From NCBI GenBank assembly GCA_004557975.1, contig SFEV01000072.1:1-12446 (forward strand): 12,446 nucleotides of DNA, in the 5' to 3' direction. Under the pieces are notes generated by a model that had not been told where the DNA came from, searched no databases, and was given only the letters and a program-made list of their open reading frames with translations. This document shows, piece after piece, positions 1 to 6,496 of this stretch; within the stretch, counting starts at the first letter, position 1, and each line of letters opens with the position of its first letter. A program made the position numbers and the translations under genes. Source of the stretch: Lachnospiraceae bacterium (GTDB lineage Bacteria > Bacillota > Clostridia > Lachnospirales > Lachnospiraceae).

Positions 1-108
1 CCTCTGCGAAAAAGTTTTTCTTATATTTTACACTATCCTTTGGGAATCCACATGAAATCAGCACATTTTGTGCGAATTATTTTTACCTTTCAGAACTGGA
101 AATAGCTG

Positions 109-137
109 TTGAATCTGCCGAAACAGGTTTATATAAT
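109..137 (+). promoter_or_regulatory. sigma-A promoter of the aldo/keto reductase gene
   Basis: A -35 element TTGAAT (109-114) and a perfect -10 TATAAT (132-137) are separated by 17 bases. The expected transcription start is near 144, leaving a 5' leader of about 75 nt before the ATG at 221. Upstream, 61-73 holds a small palindrome (GCACA, TTT, TGTGC), which may be the end of a previous transcript or a binding site; nothing else is recognisable in 1-108. Confidence 0.7.
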
Positions 138-163
138 AGAATAATCGTAACTGTGAAAGTACT

Positions 164-191
164 GAACAGATACGAATGAACAAATACGAAT
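164..191 (+). repeat. 14-bp tandem direct repeat in the 5' leader
   Basis: Two adjacent 14-bp copies, GAACAGATACGAAT and GAACAAATACGAAT, differ at one base. They lie between the predicted transcription start and the ribosome site of the aldo/keto reductase gene. This could be a chance duplication or a regulator site with two tandem half-sites. Confidence 0.6.
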
Positions 192-220
192 CATCAATTA
201 TGATCGAAGGAGAAAGACAG

Positions 221-1228
221 ATGGAATATACAACACTTGGAAAAACAGGACTTCGCATTTCAAGGATGGGACTGGGCGGCATTCCGATTCAGAAGGTGGA
301 TGCCGGCGCCACACGATCCCTTCTGGAAACACTTTCCGGACAGGGCGTCAATTATATCGATACGGCCAGAGGATATACGGTCAGTGAGCAGTATCTGGGA
401 GAAGCACTTGAGGGCATGCGCGACCGTTTTGTCATAGCGACAAAATCCATGGCGCGGACGAAAGAGGCCATGGAGAAGGACATTGAGATCAGCCTTAAGA
501 ACCTGAGAACAGATCACATTGACCTCTATCAGGTTCATAATCCGTCTCCGGAAGACCTGGAGAAGGTCATCGCGCCGGGCGGTGCGCTGGAGGCTTTGCT
601 GGAGGCAAAAGCGGCGGGAAAGATTCATCATCTCGGTGTCACGGCACATTTTACTTCTGTGTTTGAGCGCGCGCTGGAGCTGGACTGGGTCGAGACTGTT
701 ATGTTTCCGTACAATATTGTGGAGACCCAGGGCGAAGAGCTGATCCGCCGCTGTGCAGAGCAGAACGTGGGCTTTATCTGCATGAAGCCGCTGGCGGGAG
801 GTGCCCTTGAGGATGCACCGCTTGCGCTGCGCTTTATCGGGCAGAATCCGGATATCTCCGTGGTAATTCCGGGTATGTATGATGTGGAGGAAGCAAAGCA
901 GAATATCGAAGCAGTCAGCGACAGATCGGCACTTGGCCCTGAAGAGCTGGCAAAGATTGAGGAAATACGCAAAACACTGGGCACCCAGTTCTGCCGCCGC
1001 TGCAATTACTGTCAGCCATGTACTGCCGGCATCAATATCAGCGGAGCATTTCTGTTTGAGGGATACCTGAAGCGCTACGGCCTGGAGGGCTGGGCGAGAG
1101 ACAGGTATGCGGCCATGGAAAAGAAGGCGGGAGACTGTGTGGACTGCGGACTTTGTGAGACGAGATGCCCGTATCAGCTTCCGATCCGGGAAATGCTTGC
1201 GCGGTGTAAGGAAGAGTTCGGAGCATAG
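221..1228 (+). CDS. aldo/keto reductase with C-terminal 4Fe-4S ferredoxin-like domain
   Basis: This 335-residue cytoplasmic oxidoreductase belongs to the aldo/keto reductase superfamily, in the clade that carries iron-sulfur clusters (COG1453 type). Residues 1-250 form the TIM barrel with the expected catalytic set: D47 in YIDTA, Y52, K75 and H106 (YQVHN). The C-terminal part has two cysteine groups: C258, C261, C264, C267 and then C306, C309, C312, C316 followed by Pro, the latter a classic 4Fe-4S pattern. An electron-transfer role beside NAD(P)H-dependent reduction of a carbonyl is therefore likely; the substrate cannot be read from the sequence. The start at 221 is chosen because AGGAGA lies at 208-213, seven bases upstream, and the family N-terminus (MEYTTLGKTG) begins there. 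The in-frame ATG at 176 has no ribosome site. The gene stands alone and converges on the LysR gene, with 8 bp between the two stop codons. Confidence 0.9.
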   Translation: MEYTTLGKTGLRISRMGLGGIPIQKVDAGATRSLLETLSGQGVNYIDTARGYTVSEQYLGEALEGMRDRFVIATKSMARTKEAMEKDIEISLKNLRTDHIDLYQVHNPSPEDLEKVIAPGGALEALLEAKAAGKIHHLGVTAHFTSVFERALELDWVETVMFPYNIVETQGEELIRRCAEQNVGFICMKPLAGGALEDAPLALRFIGQNPDISVVIPGMYDVEEAKQNIEAVSDRSALGPEELAKIEEIRKTLGTQFCRRCNYCQPCTAGINISGAFLFEGYLKRYGLEGWARDRYAAMEKKAGDCVDCGLCETRCPYQLPIREMLARCKEEFGA

Positions 1229-1231
1229 CGT

Positions 1232-1284
1232 CTGTTCTACGGGTGTGTCTGTGGAAAGGAACTGCAGAACTCCTCGTAGAACAG
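1232..1284. terminator. inverted repeat at the convergent gene junction, possible weak terminator
   Basis: CTGTTCTACG (1232-1241) and CGTAGAACAG (1275-1284) are perfect 10-bp complements around a 33-nt loop that itself holds AGGA/TCCT. The repeat begins four bases after the reductase stop and contains the LysR stop codon in its left arm. Only three T residues follow on the plus strand, so efficient intrinsic termination is doubtful, but the position fits a shared end of two convergent transcripts. Confidence 0.4.
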
Positions 1285-2139
1285 TTTCGCCGCATCGTTC
1301 GGTGCGGAGTCTGTGTAGTAGAGATATTCATTGAACCGGCAGAGATCGTTGGAAATTCCGATCATAAAGATATTGTCGGGGATCATATTCTTCGCGTACC
1401 GGGGGATGAGGGCAATGCCGTGACCCAGCGAAATCTCAAACAGTGCAGTGAGCAGGTTCGGAACCGGCACACATCGTATTTTATTGTGGGTGTACTTCTG
1501 GGCCAGCGTGAGATTCTTGGCGTAGGGTCCGAACATCTCATCGGCAAAGGGCACAAACAGTGTCTCACCCTCCAGTTCCCGAAGCTGGAGAAGAGATTTG
1601 GACAGCAGCGGATGTCCTCCATAGAGAGCGGCATAAATTCCATGCTCCTGGATCAGATGCCCATGGATATTCGGCGGAATGTTTACGTATTCACACGGTG
1701 TAAAGATAAAATCATACTGCTGATCGTACAGCAGCCTCTCCGGCGTTCCTTCAGTCAGTACGGTGAAATCAACATGAATATTGGGATACCGCTCCGTAAA
1801 ACGACCGGAAAAAATACGGATGTGGGAGGCGTAGGACAGTTCCACGGCGCATGCGATATGGATGGCTCCCGTCATCGGAAAAACAGAGAGGCGGGCGATA
1901 TCGGCCGCTGAACTGCATTTGTCGATCAGGCCCGGAGCGCGGCGGGAGAGCAGAAAACCTGCCTGGGTGAGAGATACGCCGTGGGTGGTCCGCTGAAACA
2001 ATTTTACCTGCAGCTCGTCCTCCAGCTCCTGGATATGCAGTGTCAGTGTCGGCTGAGAGATATAAAGAACCTCAGCAGCCTTGCTGTAATTCAGTGTTTT
2101 TGATAATACGAGAAATTCATACAGTTTTTCTGTGCTCAT
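1237..2139 (-). CDS. LysR-family transcriptional regulator (LysR-1)
   Basis: This 300-residue DNA-binding regulator has the standard LysR layout. The N-terminal winged helix-turn-helix (about residues 3-60) contains the recognisable stretch SKAAEVLYISQPTLTLHIQE. It is followed by a linker helix and a two-lobed effector-binding domain (about 90-295). The start at 2139 (ATG, MSTEKLYEF) has a GGAGG site eight bases upstream; the in-frame start at 2175 would add residues inside the preceding gene and lacks a site. It lies only four bases downstream of LysR-2, and its ribosome site is inside the end of that gene, so the two are very probably cotranscribed and translationally coupled. Regulator and target cannot be assigned; the nearest candidates are the convergent 4Fe-4S reductase and the divergent ubiD/ubiX remnant. 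Confidence 0.88.
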   Translation of the reverse strand: MSTEKLYEFLVLSKTLNYSKAAEVLYISQPTLTLHIQELEDELQVKLFQRTTHGVSLTQAGFLLSRRAPGLIDKCSSAADIARLSVFPMTGAIHIACAVELSYASHIRIFSGRFTERYPNIHVDFTVLTEGTPERLLYDQQYDFIFTPCEYVNIPPNIHGHLIQEHGIYAALYGGHPLLSKSLLQLRELEGETLFVPFADEMFGPYAKNLTLAQKYTHNKIRCVPVPNLLTALFEISLGHGIALIPRYAKNMIPDNIFMIGISNDLCRFNEYLYYTDSAPNDAAKLFYEEFCSSFPQTHP

Positions 2140-2143
2140 GCGG

Positions 2144-3100
2144 TTATTCCTCCGATATGAATCTGACAAATGCATTTACAAAATACGTAACCTCCGGTTT
2201 CCTGCTGTGTTTGTGGTAGAACAGGCAGGAGTCCGCCCTGTATTTCAGGTCGGTCAGGGGAACGGCGGCAGTATTGGGAGGCATATGTAAAATCGGGGTG
2301 GGAGACAGGATGATTCCCTTCTGTACAGGCACCAGGAGCTCATAAAAGGAAGGTGATGTATGGTGTTCGTAGAGGGAGTAGGGGATCTTTGCAGCCTTCA
2401 GATTTGCAAGCTGGAAATCGCGGATGCAGGTCTCCTTTGTCTCAGGATACAGAATAAAGCGCTCCCGTGCCAGTTCCCTGACAGACACGGAGGAACGGGA
2501 GGCGAGCCGGTGGCAGGAAGGAAGCAGTACACAGGGCTGCGGACGGGAAATCAGATGTCTGGCGATTCCCTCCGGCCGGTAAAAATCCGGCACAGAAGCA
2601 AAATAGAGATCAATATGTCCGGAGGTAAGCCCTTCTGCTATGGTATACTGGCTGCCATCCAGGATATCAAGCTGCATCTGGGGATAATGTGTATTCAGAA
2701 GATCGAGAAAGGGCCCCAGATAAAAGGGAAGTCCGTAATCGGCTACGGCAATAGTAAGACTGGCGAAGGCCAGGCTGCTGATGGAAGACAGCTCTTCCTT
2801 CAGCGTTTCATATTCTTTTATAATCTGAACGGCGTTTTTGTACAGCATTGCGCCGCTTTTCGTCAAAGTCACATCAGAGCGTGAACGGTCAGGCAGATAA
2901 TCGGAAGCTGCTTTGCAGCTTTCCTGTGAAGGCAGGCTGCCCCGCGATCTTCGCTCAAACAATGGAAATCCCAGTGTCTTTTCAAAGGTACGGCAGCGGG
3001 CCTGAAGGGTCGCTGCAGGCAGATCCAGCTCTTTTGCAGCTTCCCGGATGCTGCCTGTATCCGCAATGAGGATGAATTCCTTCAGACGGTCAAAGTTCAT
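2144..3100 (-). CDS. LysR-family transcriptional regulator with an insert in the DNA-binding wing (LysR-2)
   Basis: This 318-residue LysR regulator is transcribed divergently from ubiD'/ubiX. The helix-turn-helix is at about residues 17-45 (GSIREAAKELDLPAATLQAR). The normal wing sequence would run from LFERRSRG straight to VTLTKSG, but here about 22 residues (55-76, Ser/Asp/Arg-rich, with one Cys) are inserted. The DNA of the insert (about 2873-2938) includes a 7-bp-arm palindrome, AAGCTGC-TTT-GCAGCTT (2905-2921). The effector domain looks complete. The start is the ATG at 3100, with AGGGAG eight bases upstream; a GTG three codons earlier sits directly on that site and is less likely. In bsd/vdc-type loci a LysR protein divergent from the decarboxylase genes activates them in response to hydroxyaromatic acids, so that role is plausible here for LysR-2, though unproven. 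Confidence 0.85.
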   Translation of the reverse strand: MNFDRLKEFILIADTGSIREAAKELDLPAATLQARCRTFEKTLGFPLFERRSRGSLPSQESCKAASDYLPDRSRSDVTLTKSGAMLYKNAVQIIKEYETLKEELSSISSLAFASLTIAVADYGLPFYLGPFLDLLNTHYPQMQLDILDGSQYTIAEGLTSGHIDLYFASVPDFYRPEGIARHLISRPQPCVLLPSCHRLASRSSVSVRELARERFILYPETKETCIRDFQLANLKAAKIPYSLYEHHTSPSFYELLVPVQKGIILSPTPILHMPPNTAAVPLTDLKYRADSCLFYHKHSRKPEVTYFVNAFVRFISEE

Positions 3101-3123
3101 AGAGGTCACTCCCTGAAAAAAAT

Positions 3124-3140
3124 TTATAACCAGATTATAA
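3124..3140. promoter_or_regulatory. candidate operator: TTATAA-N5-TTATAA inverted repeat
   Basis: TTATAA, five bases (CCAGA), TTATAA form a perfect 17-bp palindrome that covers the -10 element of the promoter of the two LysR genes and lies 24-40 bases upstream of the LysR-2 start. LysR regulators commonly bind AT-rich dyads and repress their own genes from such a position. AT-rich intergenic DNA also produces such dyads by chance. Confidence 0.4.
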
Positions 3141-3162
3141 TGAAATCGGAAAAGAAAGTCAA
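3134..3162 (-). promoter_or_regulatory. sigma-A promoter of the two LysR genes
   Basis: Read on the minus strand, TTGACT (3162-3157), 17 bases and a perfect TATAAT (3139-3134) form a near-consensus promoter. Transcription would start near 3127, about 27 bases before the LysR-2 ATG. No comparable promoter pointing right toward ubiD'/ubiX is convincing in 3163-3300, which is mostly A/T-rich. Confidence 0.75.
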
Positions 3163-3274
3163 TAAATCAGAAAAATAAGGGATATTTTGAAAAAACAACA
3201 TAGTAAATAAAAAAATATTAAATAACAGATTTCGGGAAACCGATTTTCATTCTCCGTCCGGAATGATAAATTAA

Positions 3275-3562
3275 GGTAAGAACAGGGCGGACCGGCTCGT
3301 TCCGTATGTGGACATATTTGATACGCGGGATGTCCTCTGGGCGATGAACACCCGTTTCCAGGGAGACCGGGATATTATCACGATCCCGGGTGTCAGATGC
3401 CATCCGCTGGACCCAAGCTCCAGTCCGGAGTACGACCCGTCCATTACGGATACTGGGATCAGCTGCAAGACTGTTTTTGACTGTACTGTGCCGTTCCATT
3501 TAAAGGAGCGCTTCAAGCGTGCACAGTTTATGGAGGTCGATCCTGAAAAATGGCTGAAATGA
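3275..3562 (+). pseudogene. ubiD: C-terminal remnant of a UbiD-family decarboxylase
   Basis: The frame opens just after a TAA at 3272 and encodes only about 95 residues, of which the last 86 read as the C-terminal end of UbiD-family decarboxylases: VDIFDTRDVLWAMNTRFQ, then DRDIITIPGV, then HPLDPSSSPE and a terminal KERFKRAQFMEVDPEKW. Full-length UbiD proteins have roughly 450-490 residues. The whole prenyl-FMN-binding and catalytic part (the conserved Arg and Glu residues) is absent, so this cannot be an active decarboxylase. A GTG at 3308 could start an 84-residue peptide but has no ribosome site. The stop overlaps the ubiX start by 13 bases, the arrangement expected of an intact ubiD-ubiX operon, so the 5' part was probably removed by a deletion ending near 3275-3305. 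Confidence 0.85.
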
Positions 3563-4170
3563 AGAGACGTCTGATTGTCGGTATGAGCGGCGCATCCGGT
3601 GCGCCGCTGGCAGTTGAACTGCTGAGACAGCTCCGGAAGAGCAAAGAGGTGGAGACTCACCTGATTATGACGCGGGGGGCCATGCTGACGCTGCGTCAGG
3701 AGACGGACATGACGGCAGAACAGGTAAAGGAGCTGGCGGATGTCTGCTATGAAAATGATTCCATCGGGGCAGGGCCTGCGTCAGGAAGCTTTCAGACGGA
3801 AGGAATGATCATCGTCCCATGCTCCATGAAGACGGCGGCAGGAATTGTGACGGGCTACAGCGACAATCTTCTGCTGAGAGCGGCAGATGTCACGCTGAAG
3901 GAGCGAAGAAAACTGGTGCTGGTGGCGAGGGAATCTCCCTTAAGCACCGTCCACCTGAGAAATCTGTATGAGATCAGTCAGATGGGAGGTATTGTGATGC
4001 CGCCGATGATGACCTACTATTACAGACCGAAGGCAGACGCATGCACCTGTCCCGTCGTGACGGTGGCAGGTGTTCACTATGACACCGTCGGGCCCGCGGA
4101 AATCCGGATGATTGTGGAAGCATTGGAAAAAGAGCTGGACGAGGTGATTTCTGTGCTGAGGGCAGTGTAA
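3550..4170 (+). CDS. ubiX: UbiX-family flavin prenyltransferase
   Basis: This 206-residue cytoplasmic enzyme of the UbiX/Pad1 family makes prenylated FMN, the cofactor of UbiD-type reversible decarboxylases, by joining a dimethylallyl group to reduced FMN. The nucleotide-binding loop GMSGASGA is at residues 11-18. The family hallmark PCSMKTAAGIVTGYSDNLL lies at 90-108, and RAADVTLKERRKLVL followed by RESPLS at 110-132. Length and order are those of the family, and nothing is missing. The start at 3550 overlaps the ubiD remnant, with GGAGG at 3532-3536; an ATG three codons later is possible. Because its usual partner next door is destroyed, it may serve a UbiD protein encoded elsewhere, or be on the way to loss. 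What drives its transcription after the deletion is unclear. Confidence 0.92.
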   Translation: MAEMKRRLIVGMSGASGAPLAVELLRQLRKSKEVETHLIMTRGAMLTLRQETDMTAEQVKELADVCYENDSIGAGPASGSFQTEGMIIVPCSMKTAAGIVTGYSDNLLLRAADVTLKERRKLVLVARESPLSTVHLRNLYEISQMGGIVMPPMMTYYYRPKADACTCPVVTVAGVHYDTVGPAEIRMIVEALEKELDEVISVLRAV

Positions 4171-4314
4171 ACAGATCAGACTTCCCGGAGAGAGGTTAAG
4201 ATATTATGAGCTACAGACTGATTGCTGCGCAAGGTCGGCGGTGTATCTGTCTGTGGCGGTGAAGGTGGGATATGGTGGTGCCGTAGAAAATGCAGAAGAA
4301 TGATAAAAACAGTA
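4171..4314 (+). other. intergenic stretch, possibly debris of a third gene of the ubiX operon
   Basis: After ubiX, GGAGAG (4189-4194) is followed 11 bases later by ATG (4206) and an 18-codon frame MSYRLIAAQGR... ending at 4262. A second frame then reads SVAVKVGYGGAVENAEE to a stop near 4302. The two frames together look like a gene with a start site and internal loss, but no family is recognisable. It may equally be plain intergenic DNA. No terminator hairpin is seen after ubiX. Confidence 0.2.
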
Positions 4315-4342
4315 TTGATATTTATCCATTGGCAGGTATAAT
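4315..4342 (+). promoter_or_regulatory. sigma-A promoter of the ketose operon
   Basis: TTGATA (4315-4320), 16 bases and a perfect TATAAT (4337-4342) precede the epimerase gene. The predicted start is near 4349, giving a leader of about 85 nt. The -10 element is separated by one base from the palindrome at 4344-4363. Confidence 0.7.
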
Positions 4343-4343
4343 G

Positions 4344-4363
4344 TTGAGTAAAGGATTACTCAA
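4344..4363. promoter_or_regulatory. candidate operator: 20-bp palindrome over the transcription start
   Basis: TTGAGTAAAGGATTACTCAA has perfect 8-bp arms (TTGAGTAA/TTACTCAA) around AGGA. It starts one base after the -10 element and spans the predicted +1, the usual site for a repressor that blocks initiation. The obvious candidate is the LacI-family protein encoded two genes downstream in this operon, although classical LacI operators tend to have a central CG, which is absent here. A looser match, TAAGGTATTAC, occurs at 6425-6435 before the kinase gene. Confidence 0.6.
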
Positions 4364-4432
4364 AAGAAACGGGTCAGTCAGAAGGATGGACAGGTATACT
4401 GAGCAGTCCGGGGAAGGAGAGAAGATTACAAA

Positions 4433-5308
4433 ATGAAATACGGCATTTATGCACCATACTGGACTCATGAATGGGCGACGGAAAATGAGCATTATATCCC
4501 CAAGGTGAAGAAGCTGGGGTTTGACGTACTGGAAATTTCCTGCGTCAATCTGATTCAGAAGTACACCAGCGATGAGCAGATTCTGGAACTAAAAGAGTGT
4601 GCGGCTGAGCATGGTGTGACGCTGACTTCGGGGTACGGCCCCACGAAGGAGCAGAATATCTGTTCCGATGACCCTGCAGTAGTGGCGAGAGCGATGGATT
4701 TCTTCCAGAATCTGCTTCCGAAGCTGCAGCTTCTGGGTGTGAAGATTCTGGGAGGCGGTCTTTATTCTTACTGGCCCCTGGATCCTGCCCTGAAGATGGA
4801 CCGGGAAGCAGAGATGGAGAGGGCGATCAGAAATCTTCAGATACTTGCAAAGACAGCAGAACAGTGTGATGTCACCCTTGGCATGGAGGTACTGAACCGA
4901 TATGAGGGGTATATGCTGAATACGTGTGAGCAGGCGAAGAAATTTATTGATGAGGTTGGCAGCACCCATGTCAAAATTATGCTGGACACTTTCCATATGA
5001 ATATTGAGGAGGACAATATGGCTGCGGCAATCCGCCTTGCAGGGCCGGATCTGTGCCACCTTCATCTTGGTGAACAGAACCGCCGCGTTCCGGGTAAGGG
5101 CACTCTGCCGTGGCAGGAGATCGGACAGGCGCTCCGGGATATCAATTATCAGGGGGCGGCAGTGATGGAGCCGTTCGTGATGAGCGGGGGTACCATCGGT
5201 TCTGAGATTAAGGTCTGGAGAGATCTGGTACCGGATGCAACAGAGGAGCAGCTTGACAGAGATGCAGAGGGCGCTGTAAAGTTTGTGCGTCATGTATTCG
5301 GCATCTGA
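4433..5308 (+). CDS. D-allulose (psicose)/D-tagatose 3-epimerase-like ketose epimerase
   Basis: This 291-residue TIM-barrel enzyme is clearly of the ketose 3-epimerase group that interconverts D-fructose and D-allulose, or D-tagatose and D-sorbose, at C3 with a divalent metal. The whole length matches what I recall of Agrobacterium and Clostridium cellulolyticum D-psicose 3-epimerases: MKYGIYAPYWTHEW at the start, GGGLYSYWPLD (107-117), MEVLNRYE (151-158), MLDTFHMNIEED (183-194), NRRVPGKG (216-223) and MEPFVMSGGTIGSEIKVWRD (245-264). The metal ligands fall at E152, D185, H211 and E246, and substrate-contacting H188 and R217 are also present. AAGGAGA (4414-4420) lies 12 bases before the ATG. 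It is the first gene of the operon, with LacI 21 bp behind. Activity on other ketoses, including heptuloses, cannot be excluded. Confidence 0.9.
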   Translation: MKYGIYAPYWTHEWATENEHYIPKVKKLGFDVLEISCVNLIQKYTSDEQILELKECAAEHGVTLTSGYGPTKEQNICSDDPAVVARAMDFFQNLLPKLQLLGVKILGGGLYSYWPLDPALKMDREAEMERAIRNLQILAKTAEQCDVTLGMEVLNRYEGYMLNTCEQAKKFIDEVGSTHVKIMLDTFHMNIEEDNMAAAIRLAGPDLCHLHLGEQNRRVPGKGTLPWQEIGQALRDINYQGAAVMEPFVMSGGTIGSEIKVWRDLVPDATEEQLDRDAEGAVKFVRHVFGI

Positions 5309-5329
5309 TGCGGTCACAGAAGATTATGT

Positions 5330-6334
5330 ATGAATAACGGAAAATTATCAGTAAAAGATATTGCGGAAATGGCAGGAACTTCTGTGGCGACAGTATCCAG
5401 GGTCATCAATCAGAACGGAAGGTTTTCCAGAGAAACGGAAAAAAGAGTCAGAGATATTATAGAGCAGTACAATTATCAGCCTAATCAGCTGGCCAGGGGG
5501 CTGCGCGTACAGAGAACCAGAGTGATCGGTATTCTGGTTCCGGATATTACAAATGCCTTTTTCGCCGGTATTACAAAAGAAGTACAGAGCGTGCTTATGT
5601 CTCATGGATATATGACGCTGATCTGCAGCACCAATGAGAACATTGAGGAAGCGAAAAAGCAGGTCCGGATGCTGTTGGGACAGAAGGTGAGCGGAATCAT
5701 TTATATCGGTGAGGCGGAGATTACGGATGACCTGAATATTCCCACAGTCTATATCGATCGAGACCCCCGCAACACATGTCCGGAGCTGGAGGATGACTTT
5801 GAGCTGATCGAATGTGACAATATCCAGGGAGGATATCTTGCCGGCCGGGAGCTGGCCAGAAAGAGTGCAGGAAAAATTGCGTACGTGTGCTATAACAGGA
5901 ACCTGTCCACGGTAAAGAAGCGTCTGCAGGGATTTGAACAGGCGCTTAAAGAAGCCGGTCTGTCCTATGATCCGGATCTTGGTGTTGCGGCAAAGGAAGC
6001 TACAATGGAAGAGGGGGCAAAGGCTACAGAATATCTCCTCGGGCATGTGGAGGGACTTGATGGTATTTTTTATCTGTCCGATATGCTCGCCATCGGAGGG
6101 CTGAACTATCTGCTCAGTCAGGGGATACAGGTACCGGAGCAGATCAGGCTGATCGGGTTTGACGATATTAAGCTCTGCGAAGCCGTACATCCGGGTCTTA
6201 CCACCATCCATCAGCCGGTGGATGCCATCGGACATCTGGCGGCTGAGCGTATCCTGGCCATGATCAACGGGGAGGAGATCAGGCTGAAGAGGCAGAGAAT
6301 TCCCGTCCGTCTGATCACAAGAAGTACGACGTAG
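5330..6334 (+). CDS. LacI-family transcriptional regulator of the ketose operon
   Basis: This is a 334-residue regulator with complete LacI/GalR architecture. The helix-turn-helix lies at about residues 7-27 (SVKDIAEMAGTSVATVSRVI), the hinge helix at about 51-60 (QPNQLARGL), and a periplasmic-binding-protein-like sensor domain follows from about 62 (RVIGILVPDITNAFFAGI). The end carries the family signatures LIGFDDI and LTTIHQPVDAIGHLAAERIL. It lies 21 bp after the epimerase and so is in the same transcript; its ribosome site (AGAAG) is weak, which suggests coupling to the epimerase or low expression. By position it probably binds the palindrome at 4344-4363 and responds to the operon's sugar or sugar phosphate. 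That would be an autoregulated circuit, since the gene lies inside the operon rather than apart from it. Confidence 0.9.
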   Translation: MNNGKLSVKDIAEMAGTSVATVSRVINQNGRFSRETEKRVRDIIEQYNYQPNQLARGLRVQRTRVIGILVPDITNAFFAGITKEVQSVLMSHGYMTLICSTNENIEEAKKQVRMLLGQKVSGIIYIGEAEITDDLNIPTVYIDRDPRNTCPELEDDFELIECDNIQGGYLAGRELARKSAGKIAYVCYNRNLSTVKKRLQGFEQALKEAGLSYDPDLGVAAKEATMEEGAKATEYLLGHVEGLDGIFYLSDMLAIGGLNYLLSQGIQVPEQIRLIGFDDIKLCEAVHPGLTTIHQPVDAIGHLAAERILAMINGEEIRLKRQRIPVRLITRSTT

Positions 6335-6496
6335 AGCTGCGGAGTATTGATACGGATATAACACATCCGGCTGATGCCGCGAAATATGATGTAACTGTTT
6401 CGAACAGGCCAGATCACTTGCTGATAAGGTATTACAGTGCAGTGCATGTGCCGCAAATACATTATGGGAAGGATATATGCGCTGCCGGAGGATAAA

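Noticed and set aside
1243..1911. 222-codon plus-strand frame opposite LysR-1
   Set aside because: It is antisense to a well supported LysR gene, has no domain pattern and starts without a ribosome site.
4589..5317. 242-codon minus-strand frame opposite the epimerase
   Set aside because: The epimerase is supported over its whole length by family motifs; the antisense product resembles nothing.
6335..6496. Open frame of about 50 codons between LacI and the kinase (LRSIDTDITHPADAAKYDV...)
   Set aside because: It has no start codon with a ribosome site and no recognisable family; openness over 160 bases is not significant.
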